Shown in pieces: positions 25,974-35,200 of a DNA stretch of 64,000 bases. The DNA comes from Parachitinimonas caeni (lineage in GTDB: Bacteria > Pseudomonadota > Gammaproteobacteria > Burkholderiales > Chitinimonadaceae), in the NCBI RefSeq assembly GCF_030129945.1, contig NZ_JARRAF010000002.1:1-64000 (forward strand), in the 5' to 3' direction. Made by a program: the position numbers and the translations under genes. The stretch's first letter is position 1. Each line of letters opens with the position of its first letter. The notes beneath the pieces were generated by a model. It saw only the letters and a list, made by a program, of their open reading frames with translations. It ran no database searches and was not told where the DNA came from.

Positions 25974-27218
25974 ATGCAGTCGGTTTTAGCTATTTCCTTA
26001 CAAGACGTTGCCAAGCGTTACCAGATTTTCAATTCGCCCAAAGACCGGCTCAAGCAGTTTGTATTCGGCCGCTGGAGGCGCTACTACCGGGAATTCTGGG
26101 CCTTGCGCCAACTGTCACTCGATATCCGTCGCGGTGAAGTCATCGGCCTGGTGGGCCGCAATGGCGCAGGCAAATCCACCTTTTTGCAGCTGGTCTGCGG
26201 CACCCTTACCCCTTCCTCAGGTCAGGTGCAGGTCAACGGCCGCATCGCGGCCTTGCTGGAGCTGGGCGCTGGTTTCAACCCCGACTTTACCGGCCGCGAA
26301 AACGTCTATCTGAATGCCGCCATCCTCGGTCTGAGCAAGGCCGAAGTCGATGCCCGCTTCGAGCAGATTGCCGCCTTTGCCGACATCGGCGACTTCATCG
26401 AACAGCCGGTCAAGACCTACTCCAGCGGCATGTATGTGCGGCTGGCGTTCTCTGTCGCGATCAACGTCGATCCTGACATCCTGATCGTGGATGAGGCGCT
26501 CTCGGTGGGCGATGGTCTGTTTTCCCGCAAATCCTTTGATCGCATCATGGAATTGAAGGAAGCCGGCAAGACCATCCTGTTCTGCTCGCATTCGATGTAT
26601 CAGATCGAAGCCATTTGCAATCGCGCCATCTGGCTGGAGCGCGGCGAGGCAAAGATGATCGGCGAGCCGCATGAGGTGGTGGCCGCGTATAACGACTTTC
26701 TCAACAGCGGTCACGACATGCCGGATCTGGTACAGGCCAACGACTCTCCGCTGGCGACGCCTCCCGCTCCCTCCAGCAGCACTCATACGTTGCCCAAGAT
26801 CACCGATGTCGTCGTCAGTGTGGACGGCATCTCCGGCAAGCAGCTGGATGCACACTGCGGCCGCAGTGACCTGCTAGTCCGGGTCCATTATGCCGCGCCG
26901 GCCCACTTGCCCACACCCAGCCTGGCCATCGCCCTGCTCAATCGCTCGGGCATGATTGTCGCGAGCGCCGGCAGCATCAACGATGGTCTGGAACTGACGC
27001 GCCAACCGGATGGCAGCGGCGAAGTAGCCATCGAATTCCCGGCTTTGCCACTGCTCAAGGGCGAGTACGGCGTCAGCCTGTATCTGATGTGCGAAAAAGC
27101 CATTCATGTCTACGAACACGTTGATCGCGCCGCCGTCATCACCGTCAGCCAGACGGGGCTCGCGCAGGGCGTTGTTGAGCTCCCCCACCGCTGGCACACT
27201 GACTCAGCCACCCACTGA
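25974..27218 (+). CDS. Wzt-type ABC transporter ATPase for polysaccharide export
   Basis: 414 residues from the ATG at 25974; the open frame upstream to 25884 overlaps the promoter. The nucleotide-binding domain (about 5-245) has Walker A GRNGAGKST, signature YSSGMYVRLAFS and Walker B ILIVDEALSVGD, with the H-loop in FCSHSMYQIE. The N-terminal segment (DRLKQFVFGRWRRYY before the Walker A strand) is typical of the O-antigen/teichoic-acid exporter class. Residues about 270-414 form a C-terminal beta domain like the Wzt carbohydrate-binding domain. The membrane partner (Wzm-type permease) is not in the window. First gene of the rightward polysaccharide group. Confidence 0.88.
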   Translation: MQSVLAISLQDVAKRYQIFNSPKDRLKQFVFGRWRRYYREFWALRQLSLDIRRGEVIGLVGRNGAGKSTFLQLVCGTLTPSSGQVQVNGRIAALLELGAGFNPDFTGRENVYLNAAILGLSKAEVDARFEQIAAFADIGDFIEQPVKTYSSGMYVRLAFSVAINVDPDILIVDEALSVGDGLFSRKSFDRIMELKEAGKTILFCSHSMYQIEAICNRAIWLERGEAKMIGEPHEVVAAYNDFLNSGHDMPDLVQANDSPLATPPAPSSSTHTLPKITDVVVSVDGISGKQLDAHCGRSDLLVRVHYAAPAHLPTPSLAIALLNRSGMIVASAGSINDGLELTRQPDGSGEVAIEFPALPLLKGEYGVSLYLMCEKAIHVYEHVDRAAVITVSQTGLAQGVVELPHRWHTDSATH

Positions 27219-27229
27219 CCCGGATCACC

Positions 27230-28963
27230 ATGACCGCTGCCCGTCCCTATCAGGCCTTTTCCTTTCCGCTCAACGCCTACGCCCATGTGCTGTGGCTGGA
27301 AACCGGCGAAGTACGTTATCTGCATTACGGCCTGTTCGAGCACCTCGATGAGTCGGTCACCACTGCCCAGGAGCGCTCGACTGAGCTGCTGTTTGCCCAA
27401 CTGCCGCCCCCCTGCCGTTTGCTGGAAGTCGGTATCGGTGTTGGCACCACGCTGAGCCGCCTGGTTGCCGCCGGCTATCAGGTGACCGGCATCACCCCAG
27501 ACGCCAGCCAGATCGCCTATGTCCATGCCCAGCATGGCCAGGCGCTGGATCTGCGGCTGACCCGGCTTGAAGATTTCAACCCCGGCGAGCGCTTTGATTG
27601 TGTGATGTTTCAGGAAAGCGCCCAGTACATCGCACTCGATGATCTATTCGATGCGGTGGATCGCCTGCTTAAACCGGGTGGCACGCTGGTGGTTCTGGAC
27701 GAGTTCCGGAATGTGCCGCCCGCTGCGGGCGAATCGCTGCACCCCCTGACAGCCTTCCGCCAGGCTGCTGATGCCCGAGGCTATACGCTGCACGCTGAAA
27801 CTGATGTTTCTGCCGCCGCCCGCACCACCGCAGACTGGCTGCTCAACCGCTTCGACCGCTATCGCCAGGCCCTGCTTAGCGATCTGGCGCTGACCGAAGC
27901 GGATATTGATGGCGTCAATAGCGCCAATCAGCGCTACCGCGAGCGTTACTACGCCGGCGACTACGGCTATGCCCTGCTGCGCTTTAGCCGGAAGTCCACC
28001 TCGCGCTGGCAAGCCGCCGAGCTGGACGTGCAACAGTCCGAGGCGATCCGTCAGCTATTTGGCGAGGTATTTGGCAGCGAGCTGACACCCGCACTCTGGC
28101 ACTGGAAGTATGGCGATGGCCGTGGTCGGGCCAGCGGGGTCTGGAATACCTCGGGCCAGCTGGTTGCCCACTATGGCGGCATTGGCCGGCCCATCCTGTA
28201 CCGGGGGCATCCAGCCGCTGCCGCCCAGATCGGTGATGTGATGGTCGCGGCCAGCGAGCGTGGCACGCTCAGCCATCGCGGCCCCTTCATGCTGGCCGCC
28301 TCGTATTTTCTTGATAACTGGATGGGCTACAACAAGCCCTATCTACTCGGATTCGGCTTTCCAACCAAGCGGGCATTAGCCACGGCGGCACGACAGAAGC
28401 TGTATGCCGAAGTTGGCAGCGTTGCCGAACTCAATTGGACACCCGACGCCAGCCCATTACCCTGGACGTGGTCGCTGGAGCCTCTGCAACTTTCGAGTAA
28501 AGGTTGGCGTGAAGCCGTGAATGGCCTGTGGGCCGAAATGGCCCCCGAATTCGCCGATGGCATCATCGGCATCCGTGATGCCAGCTGGATTGAGCACCGC
28601 TATTTCCACCGTCCGCAGACGGCTTATCACCTGCTATTGCTGCGCCATAAACTCAGCCGGCGACCACAGGGACTGATTGTGCTGCGCCAGTTTGATGACC
28701 GTGTGGAATGGATGGACTGGATCGCCCCCCGTCAACGCTGGCCACAACTGGCTCAGGCCGCACGCTGGGCCGCCGCCAAGCTGGGGGCGCCTCGCCTGAA
28801 TGCCTGGATCAGCCGCCCCTGGCAACAGGCTTTGCTGGCCACCGGCGCCACCGAGTCCGACGCTGGCGTTGTCATTCCGTGCAACAGCTGGTCGCCCGGC
28901 CCCACCGCTGACGAGCTGCGCGACCGCTGGTTCCTCACTGGCGGCGATACCGACTTCAAATAA
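27230..28963 (+). CDS. Methyltransferase-acetyltransferase fusion
   Basis: 577 residues, 11 bp after the ABC ATPase gene. Residues about 40-260 form a class I SAM-dependent methyltransferase (LLEVGIGVGTTLSRL as motif I, FDCVMFQESAQYI and LLKPGGTLVVLDEF downstream). From about 265 a second domain starts (AIRQLFGEVFGSELTPALWHWKY, VAHYGGIGRPILYRG, GDVMVAASERG) that resembles GNAT-type acetyltransferases with an atypical fold-back half. Probably decorates a sugar residue or lipid-linked precursor before export by the neighbouring ABC system; the substrate is unknown. The exact GNAT assignment of the second half is less certain. Confidence 0.7.
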   Translation: MTAARPYQAFSFPLNAYAHVLWLETGEVRYLHYGLFEHLDESVTTAQERSTELLFAQLPPPCRLLEVGIGVGTTLSRLVAAGYQVTGITPDASQIAYVHAQHGQALDLRLTRLEDFNPGERFDCVMFQESAQYIALDDLFDAVDRLLKPGGTLVVLDEFRNVPPAAGESLHPLTAFRQAADARGYTLHAETDVSAAARTTADWLLNRFDRYRQALLSDLALTEADIDGVNSANQRYRERYYAGDYGYALLRFSRKSTSRWQAAELDVQQSEAIRQLFGEVFGSELTPALWHWKYGDGRGRASGVWNTSGQLVAHYGGIGRPILYRGHPAAAAQIGDVMVAASERGTLSHRGPFMLAASYFLDNWMGYNKPYLLGFGFPTKRALATAARQKLYAEVGSVAELNWTPDASPLPWTWSLEPLQLSSKGWREAVNGLWAEMAPEFADGIIGIRDASWIEHRYFHRPQTAYHLLLLRHKLSRRPQGLIVLRQFDDRVEWMDWIAPRQRWPQLAQAARWAAAKLGAPRLNAWISRPWQQALLATGATESDAGVVIPCNSWSPGPTADELRDRWFLTGGDTDFK

Positions 28964-28989
28964 CTGTCACCAAGTTTACTTAAACCACT

Positions 28990-29436
28990 ATGAGCATTTC
29001 CGTTCGACAGGCTGACACCACAGATCTGGACTGGGTTAACCAGTGCTATGCCGCCATTGACTTCACCCCCTCCCACAGCGGTGAATTGATCGTCATCGCC
29101 AGCCACAATGGCCAAGCGGCGGGCTTGGGCCGTGTCGTACCGCTGGAGAATGGCCAGGGCGAGCTGGGTGGTATTTATGTACTCGACGATTTTCGCGGGC
29201 TGGGCATCGCCAGCGTCGTGGTAGACAGCCTGTTGCAACAGGCAGCCAACACTCCGCTGTATTGTCTGCCTTTTGCCAAGCTGGCCGAGTTTTACATGGG
29301 CAAGGGCTTTGCCCCCCTTCCTGCCGATCACAACGTTCCTGCCGTCATCGAGAACAAGCATGCGTGGTGCAACCAGCACTACGCCGAACCCGTGCTGTTG
29401 CTGTACCGGCCCGCCCAACGCCATGCCAGCCAGTGA
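28990..29436 (+). CDS. GNAT-family N-acetyltransferase
   Basis: 148 residues. Short GNAT fold: beta-alpha start SISVRQADTTDLDWVNQCY, central strand LGGIYVLDDFRGLGIASVVV with the acetyl-CoA loop (FRGLGIAS in place of Q/R-x-x-G-x-G/A), and a C-terminal FYMGKGFAPLP. It overlaps the next glycosyltransferase gene by 14 bp, so it is translationally coupled. A sugar N-acetyl step in surface glycan synthesis is plausible but not shown. Confidence 0.8.
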   Translation: MSISVRQADTTDLDWVNQCYAAIDFTPSHSGELIVIASHNGQAAGLGRVVPLENGQGELGGIYVLDDFRGLGIASVVVDSLLQQAANTPLYCLPFAKLAEFYMGKGFAPLPADHNVPAVIENKHAWCNQHYAEPVLLLYRPAQRHASQ

Positions 29437-30328
29437 TGCCAGAATCAGCGTCTGTGCCGGCATCGTCTGCCATAACGCCGACCCGGCGCGCCTGCGCAGA
29501 CTGATCAGCAGCTGTATTGATTCCGTTGACCGGGTACTGGTTTTCGATAACGCCAGTCGCAATGCTGCCGAGTTGCGTCAGGCCGTAGCCACGACGCCCC
29601 ATCTGAGCTGGCAGCAGTCTCCCCACAATATCGGCTTGGCCGCAGCCTATAACCAGCTGGCCAAGCAAGCCCGCCGCAGCGGGGCCAGCCATTTATTGCT
29701 GTTCGATCAGGACAGTCTTTGTGAAGCCGGCATGGTGGAGCGGCTGATTGCCGTAGACGGGCAGCTACGCTCGCTGGGAATCTCGCCTGGACTGGTGGGG
29801 CCGCTTTATCTTGATCGCAAGCATCAGCGGCGGCCACAGCTGCCGCAACGCCAGACAGACCGCCTGCCTCGCGCCGTGCAGGCGGTCGATTTCACCATCA
29901 GCTCGGGTTCCTTGATTGGGCTGGATGCCTACACGGTGGTCGGCGAGTTCATGGAACCCTTGTTTATCCAATACATTGATATTGAGTGGGGATTTCGGGC
30001 CTGGGCCTGCGGTCGGCCCTGCTTTGTGGTGGAAGATGCGGTACTACAGCACGATATTGGCGACAGCCTGGTCAAGTTGCCGCTGCTCAACCGCCGCATC
30101 CCCCGCCACTCTGCAGAACGCGGGTATTACTTTTGCCGCAATCTGCTGGCCCTGTGCCGGCTACGTTATATCCCGCTACGCTGGAAAGTACGTGAAGTTG
30201 GCCGCACCCTTGCCAAGCTGATGATCCAACCCATCCTGTTTGGTCAGGCAGCGAGCCGGCTTGGGCATATGCTGGCCGGTCTGCGAGATGGCTTGCGTCG
30301 AATTGGCGGACCGCGCCGTTCAGGCTGA
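29423..30328 (+). CDS. GT2-family (rhamnosyltransferase-like) glycosyltransferase
   Basis: 301 residues from the ATG at 29423; the frame upstream is open but overlaps the acetyltransferase. GT-A fold features: VCAGIVCHNADPARL, VDRVLVFDNAS, NIGLAAAYNQLAKQA and the metal site LLFDQDS (DxD). IDIEWGFRAWACG matches the acceptor-side motif of RfbN/rhamnosyltransferase-like enzymes. The C-terminus (about 235-301) is basic and may lie on the membrane. It transfers an activated sugar, probably from dTDP-rhamnose, though the donor cannot be fixed from sequence. It is convergent with, and overlaps by 9 bp, the deacetylase gene on the other strand. Confidence 0.85.
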   Translation: MPASDARISVCAGIVCHNADPARLRRLISSCIDSVDRVLVFDNASRNAAELRQAVATTPHLSWQQSPHNIGLAAAYNQLAKQARRSGASHLLLFDQDSLCEAGMVERLIAVDGQLRSLGISPGLVGPLYLDRKHQRRPQLPQRQTDRLPRAVQAVDFTISSGSLIGLDAYTVVGEFMEPLFIQYIDIEWGFRAWACGRPCFVVEDAVLQHDIGDSLVKLPLLNRRIPRHSAERGYYFCRNLLALCRLRYIPLRWKVREVGRTLAKLMIQPILFGQAASRLGHMLAGLRDGLRRIGGPRRSG

Positions 30329-31108
30329 GTGCAGGCGTCTTTCCAGCCGCATGCGTAGATGCAGTAGCAGATGGTCAAGACCAAATGGCCAACGGGCCGG
30401 GTGAACTTCGGTAAAGCATTCGGCAAAACGCTGGCTTTCGGCTGGCGGGCAATACAGACCACGATAAGCAGCCAGCCCCAGATTGGCCGAGCGATAGTCG
30501 CAATAGCGCAGAGGCAGCACATAGCAGTCGATCGCTGCCTTTTTTTGCGACATGACGGCTGAAATATCCACCAATAGATTAGCCGGCAACGGCGCCCAGA
30601 TCTCGTAGAAGAACACCCGCCCTGGCTGACCCATGCGCCGCCAGGCGGCCAGCGCAGCGTAAGACGTGGCAACGTGGTCGCGGTGGTAATCAAGCAAAGA
30701 CGGAATGAATAACCAGTCTGCCGCAAAATTGGCAAACTCGGCCTGCAGACGACGAATCAACTCGGCATTGGCAACCACACCGCCATCCGGCTCATCCATG
30801 AACACCAGCTCTGTGCCCCCCAACGCGGCGGTTGCTGCCGACACTTCCTGCCGGCGTACCGTGTAGACCTCCCCCGCGCAGAAGTCGTGAGGATCCCCTT
30901 TACGGCCATCCGTCACCACCACCACCCGCACCGTGCAACCTCGCTGGCGCAGCAGGGCGATTGTGCCACCGCAACCCAGGGTTTCGTCGTCGGCATGGGG
31001 GGCCAGCACCAGAATCCGCCCGCCCATCGGCAGGGTCAGGGCCTGCGGCAACGGACAATCAGCCAGTCTATTGATGGCTTGGTCGGGCTTGCTGATAAAT
31101 CGATTCAT
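30320..31108 (-). CDS. PIG-L family deacetylase
   Basis: 262 residues from the ATG at 31108; an upstream in-frame start at 31195 lies deep in the preceding gene. Zinc-binding motif VLAPHADDETLGCGG (His38, Asp40, Asp41) and a second HRDH motif near residue 145 are intact, so the enzyme should be active. PIG-L enzymes remove N-acetyl groups from GlcNAc-type sugars. Last gene of a leftward operon of glycosyltransferases, overlapping the preceding gene by 41 bp. It may generate a free amine on a glycan that a GNAT enzyme of the facing cluster re-acylates; that link is inference. Confidence 0.87.
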   Translation of the reverse strand: MNRFISKPDQAINRLADCPLPQALTLPMGGRILVLAPHADDETLGCGGTIALLRQRGCTVRVVVVTDGRKGDPHDFCAGEVYTVRRQEVSAATAALGGTELVFMDEPDGGVVANAELIRRLQAEFANFAADWLFIPSLLDYHRDHVATSYAALAAWRRMGQPGRVFFYEIWAPLPANLLVDISAVMSQKKAAIDCYVLPLRYCDYRSANLGLAAYRGLYCPPAESQRFAECFTEVHPARWPFGLDHLLLHLRMRLERRLHSA

Positions 31109-32246
31109 AGCAGGTCGTGACTTCGTGCAGATCAGGGAATTGCGCGGCGTGGGTGCGCGCACAGGCGGCCAGTCGGTGTCTTTCGTCGGCATCATCGAGC
31201 AGTGACTGCAATGCCTGCCGGGCCGCTGCCGGGCGTGGGGGGATCAACATCGCCCCAGCACCGACCACATCCGGCACCCCCGCCACTGCGGTGCAGATGG
31301 CAGGTAGCCCAGCCACCAACGCTTCAAGATTCGCCAAGCCGAAACTCTCGGTCTGGGTAAGGCTGATATAAACATCAGCCGCCGCCAGATACAGGCCGAT
31401 GTCGTCTGTTGCGGTGATGGTCATTGCCGCCAATCCAGCTAACTCGGCATGGCGGTACAAAGCGGCTGCATCCCCTTCGCCAAGTATCACCAGGTGCAGA
31501 GGCTGCGGTGCCCGAACCTGGGCGCACGTCTCAATGACCAGCGGGAACTGCTTGAGCGGAACCAGGCGCCCTACCGACACCACATAAAGCGTCTGTGCAT
31601 CCCACCCCAGGCACTGCCGGGCTTTGTCCCGGCTATAGAACTGGATCACGGGTCTGGCATGGGGTACCACATGCCAATGCGGCGCCAACGGGTATTCGCA
31701 GAGATCCCTCGCCAAAGCGTCGCGGCCCGCCGGTGTCGGTGAAATCACCCAGTCTGCACGGCGCAGTACGAAGGCCTCCAGACGCCGCATCCAGCGTCCG
31801 ATCCGCGCCGTCATCGGCAAACCGTCTTCGTGCATGGCCTGGGTATAGCTACCATGACCGTGCTCGGTAACGCCCCAGACGGGACGCGAGGCACGGCTTG
31901 AGAACAACCAGAACCCCAGGCCGATCAGCGGATCATGGCAATGGACATGGCTATAACTGGCTGCTCGGGCGTGCTGCACGGCCAGCCGTCCCATCGCCAC
32001 CCGCTCCAGAATGCACCAGCTGAGCGCATACAGATTGGTCGCTGAATTCAGCCAGCGCAGCACCGGCTGCATACGGCCATGCCAGCGCCGCCAACTGGCC
32101 AGCGTCGCCTCGGCCAGATCTTCCTGGCAGAGATAACCGGTTGCATGACCGCGTGCCGCCAGGGTCTCCAGAACCGGCAAGATGCTTTTGCCAAGTCCAT
32201 AACGGCGATCCGCCTTCTGCTCGCGGGTCACAAACAGGATTTTCAC
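31068..32246 (-). CDS. GT4-family glycosyltransferase
   Basis: 392 residues. GT-B fold: N-terminal domain begins MKILFVTREQKADRRYGLGKS with HGHATGYL. C-terminal donor domain has VVSVGRLVPLKQFPLVIE and the E-x7-E motif in QTESFGLANLEAL. It retains the EHGHGSYTQAMHE acceptor loop. Retaining glycosyltransferase using a nucleotide sugar. It overlaps the preceding gene by 4 bp and the PIG-L gene by 41 bp, indicating tight translational coupling. Confidence 0.9.
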   Translation of the reverse strand: MKILFVTREQKADRRYGLGKSILPVLETLAARGHATGYLCQEDLAEATLASWRRWHGRMQPVLRWLNSATNLYALSWCILERVAMGRLAVQHARAASYSHVHCHDPLIGLGFWLFSSRASRPVWGVTEHGHGSYTQAMHEDGLPMTARIGRWMRRLEAFVLRRADWVISPTPAGRDALARDLCEYPLAPHWHVVPHARPVIQFYSRDKARQCLGWDAQTLYVVSVGRLVPLKQFPLVIETCAQVRAPQPLHLVILGEGDAAALYRHAELAGLAAMTITATDDIGLYLAAADVYISLTQTESFGLANLEALVAGLPAICTAVAGVPDVVGAGAMLIPPRPAAARQALQSLLDDADERHRLAACARTHAAQFPDLHEVTTCYESIYQQARPSHQ

Positions 32247-35200
32247 GCCACAACCAGCGGCTCATCCGCCTGAGTCGCAACCACTGCCAAGGGCAGCACA
32301 TCCAGCTTGCGCGGCGGCACCGACAAAGCGAAGTCGGTGGTGCGCAGGGTCAGGTTAGGGTTGTAGGCAGGGTCCCGCTCCAGCAGATCGCCCCAGCGTT
32401 TCTGCATGAATTCGACTTCCGAAGCGAAGCGCTTGCGCTTCTCCGGGGTGTCTTCCACGCCACGGGACACCGACTCATGGTGGTAAAGCTCAGCATACGG
32501 ATTCCAGACGTTGCGATAGCCAGCCGCCTGCACGCGCAGGCAGAAGTCGATGTCATTGAAGGCAACGGCCAGCTGTTCGTCCAGACCGCCGACCGCATCG
32601 TAAATCGACTTGCGCACCAGGAAGCAGGCGCCGGTGACCGCCGAAAATTCCTGCAACACCACCGCCCGGTTGAAATAGCCAGGATTGCCGCGACGGCAGA
32701 ACAAGTGAGCATGGTTGGCTACCCCCCCCACACCGATCACGACCCCACCATGCTGCAGACGGCCATCCGGATACCAGAGGCGGCAACCAACAATGCCAAC
32801 CTTGGGCTGCAGAGCCAGCGATACCACTTCGCTCAACCATTCCGCATTGATGACTTCGATGTCGTTGTTCATCAGACAGACGAACTCACCCTTGGCCTGA
32901 CGCGCAGCCACATTATTGAGACGCGAGAAGTTGAAGGCATCGTCATCGCGGATCACCTTGATGCGCTCATCACGCACGATAGTGGCAAGGTAACTGAGCG
33001 TGGCCGGCTCGACGCTACCGTTATCGACAATGATGATCTCCAAGGCCGGGTAGTCGGTGCGTTGCAGTACGCTGTCCACACAGGCTTTGAGCAGGCCCAG
33101 CTTGTCGCGGGTCGGAATCAGGATCGACACCAGCGGCGGATTTTCCGGTAACTGGTAGCGAACCCGGTAAGCCCCCATGGTCTCTTCCGCCTCACCCGCT
33201 TCGGCCTGGATGCCTCGTCGCTGCAAGTGGTCGTTGATGGCCTTCATTGCAGCAATCTGGGCATAGGGCTTCTCACCGGTGCTGGTCGATGTGCTGCCTG
33301 GCAAGGTCCGCCAGTGATAAAGCACACGGGGAATGTGATAAATGCCACGCTGGTCGCAGTGGTCGATCACCCTCAGGGCCAGGTCGTAGTCTTGCGAGCC
33401 TTCGTAGCCTTCGCGGAATCCTCCGACTGCCCGGACCAGACTGGTCCGGTACACGCCCAGATGGCTGATGATGTTCTGTGACAGGAACAGCTGGTAGTTC
33501 CAGTCTGGTTTGAAGTGAGGCTCACTTCTGACCCCGGCTTCGTTGATCTTGTCTTCGTCCGAGTAGATCACGTTGGCGTCGGGATGCACGTTGATTTCAC
33601 GCGCAACCCAGAACAGGGCATCCACCGGCAACTCATCATCGTGGTCGAGCAAGACGATGTACTCCCCTGCAGCCTGCGCCAAAGCGAGGTTGGAAGCCCG
33701 CGAAATGTGGCCATTCTTGGGCGCGAAGCAGACTTTAATCTGATCAGGATATTTCTGCTGGTAGCTGCGCAGCGTGTCGAGCGTCTCAGCGCGGGTCGAA
33801 GCATCGTCGCAAATACACAGTTCCCAATGCGGATAGGACTGACTGAGCACTGACTCAATCGCCGCCGCCAGCCACTTGCGGTCCGAGTTATAAGTCGGCA
33901 TCACGATCGACAAGAGCGGCTTGTGGGCCATCTGCGACAGCTGCGATTGCATCTCGGTACGACTGAGACCATTGACCACCTGCTCTCCCGCCAGCCATTG
34001 GGTGTAATCCACGACGGTGGCGCCGGTTTCAGTAGCTCGCATGTCGTTGTGACGGGTCAGGTACATCGCCAGGCGATAAGTCGTCAGCTCGGCCACGAGC
34101 TGCCCCGGTCGCACCGGCAGGACCAGGTCCGCAAACACATAGTCAGCACGGCTCCAGCGGCTACCGATCAGGCGAATCCGGGTATCCAGCGCGGCAGAGC
34201 GTTCAACCAGATCAACCATCTCAGCCGGGGCTGCTTCCAGATCGGCCAGATACAGCTCCCAGGCGGGGTAGAGCTGATAACGTACCGAATCGATCGATTG
34301 CAGCAGATCCAACGGCTTGGCGCCTGCAACGCTGATTCGCACCCCGATCTGCGGCCGGACCTTGAATTGGTCGATTTGAGCACGCATGGCATTGCGGAAC
34401 TCATCGGTCAGATGGGGCGACTCGGCAAAGCAGCCGTGGAACTCGGCGAATTCCGGCGGCAAGGTAACGCTTGGTGCAGAGGGTACCGTTGGGGCTGGCG
34501 CTGCGGGTGGTGTCGGCAGGCTCAGCTGCGGGGATTCCGGCACGGGCGGCACTGCCACCACGGGTAGTCCTTCGATGGCAGGTAGCGGTGCCCCCGTCAG
34601 TCGGGCCTTGATCCGCCGCAAACGGCTGGCCAGATGCCAGGACCGTAAACGATAAACCGCCGCCAGCCGGTCGTGCAGATTGCGCGCCAGCTCGGTCTGC
34701 TGCACCAGCGCCTGCCGCAAGTGATGGTCGGCGTGTTGGGATTGCTGCTCAAATCGGGCTACGGCTTCGGCCAGCACTGCCGCCTGATGACGGATGCCGT
34801 CCACTTCGCCACGCAGCATGTGTTCCTGCATGACTTTGAGCTGGAACGCCTCTCCCTGGCGCTGCAACGCCCGGTGCAGGTTATCGCGCTCGCCCAGCAA
34901 AATGTCGCGACTGCGTTCGACATTGGTGGCATGGTCTTGCGCCTGTACCACCTTGGCTTCGGCACCACGCAGCTTATGGGCCAGTTGTTCAAGCTTGGCT
35001 TCCACCTTGTTCAGCTTGAGTTTGGCTTCATGCAGCTCGGACTCGCGCTCACTGACCCGCTTACGGAAATCGTGCGACTGCGCTTCGAGATACGGGACGC
35101 GCTCAGCCAAGGCCAGCATATCGAACAGCTGACGCGGCTCGCAGCGGCCGACCCATTTGCGGAACAGCTGCAGGCGCGCAGCTTGTACGCGCTCGTCACT

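Noticed and set aside
32141-33151. 336-codon open frame on the plus strand within the glycosyltransferase operon
   Set aside because: It lies opposite the 1424-residue glycosyltransferase, with no recognisable motif; a codon-bias artefact.
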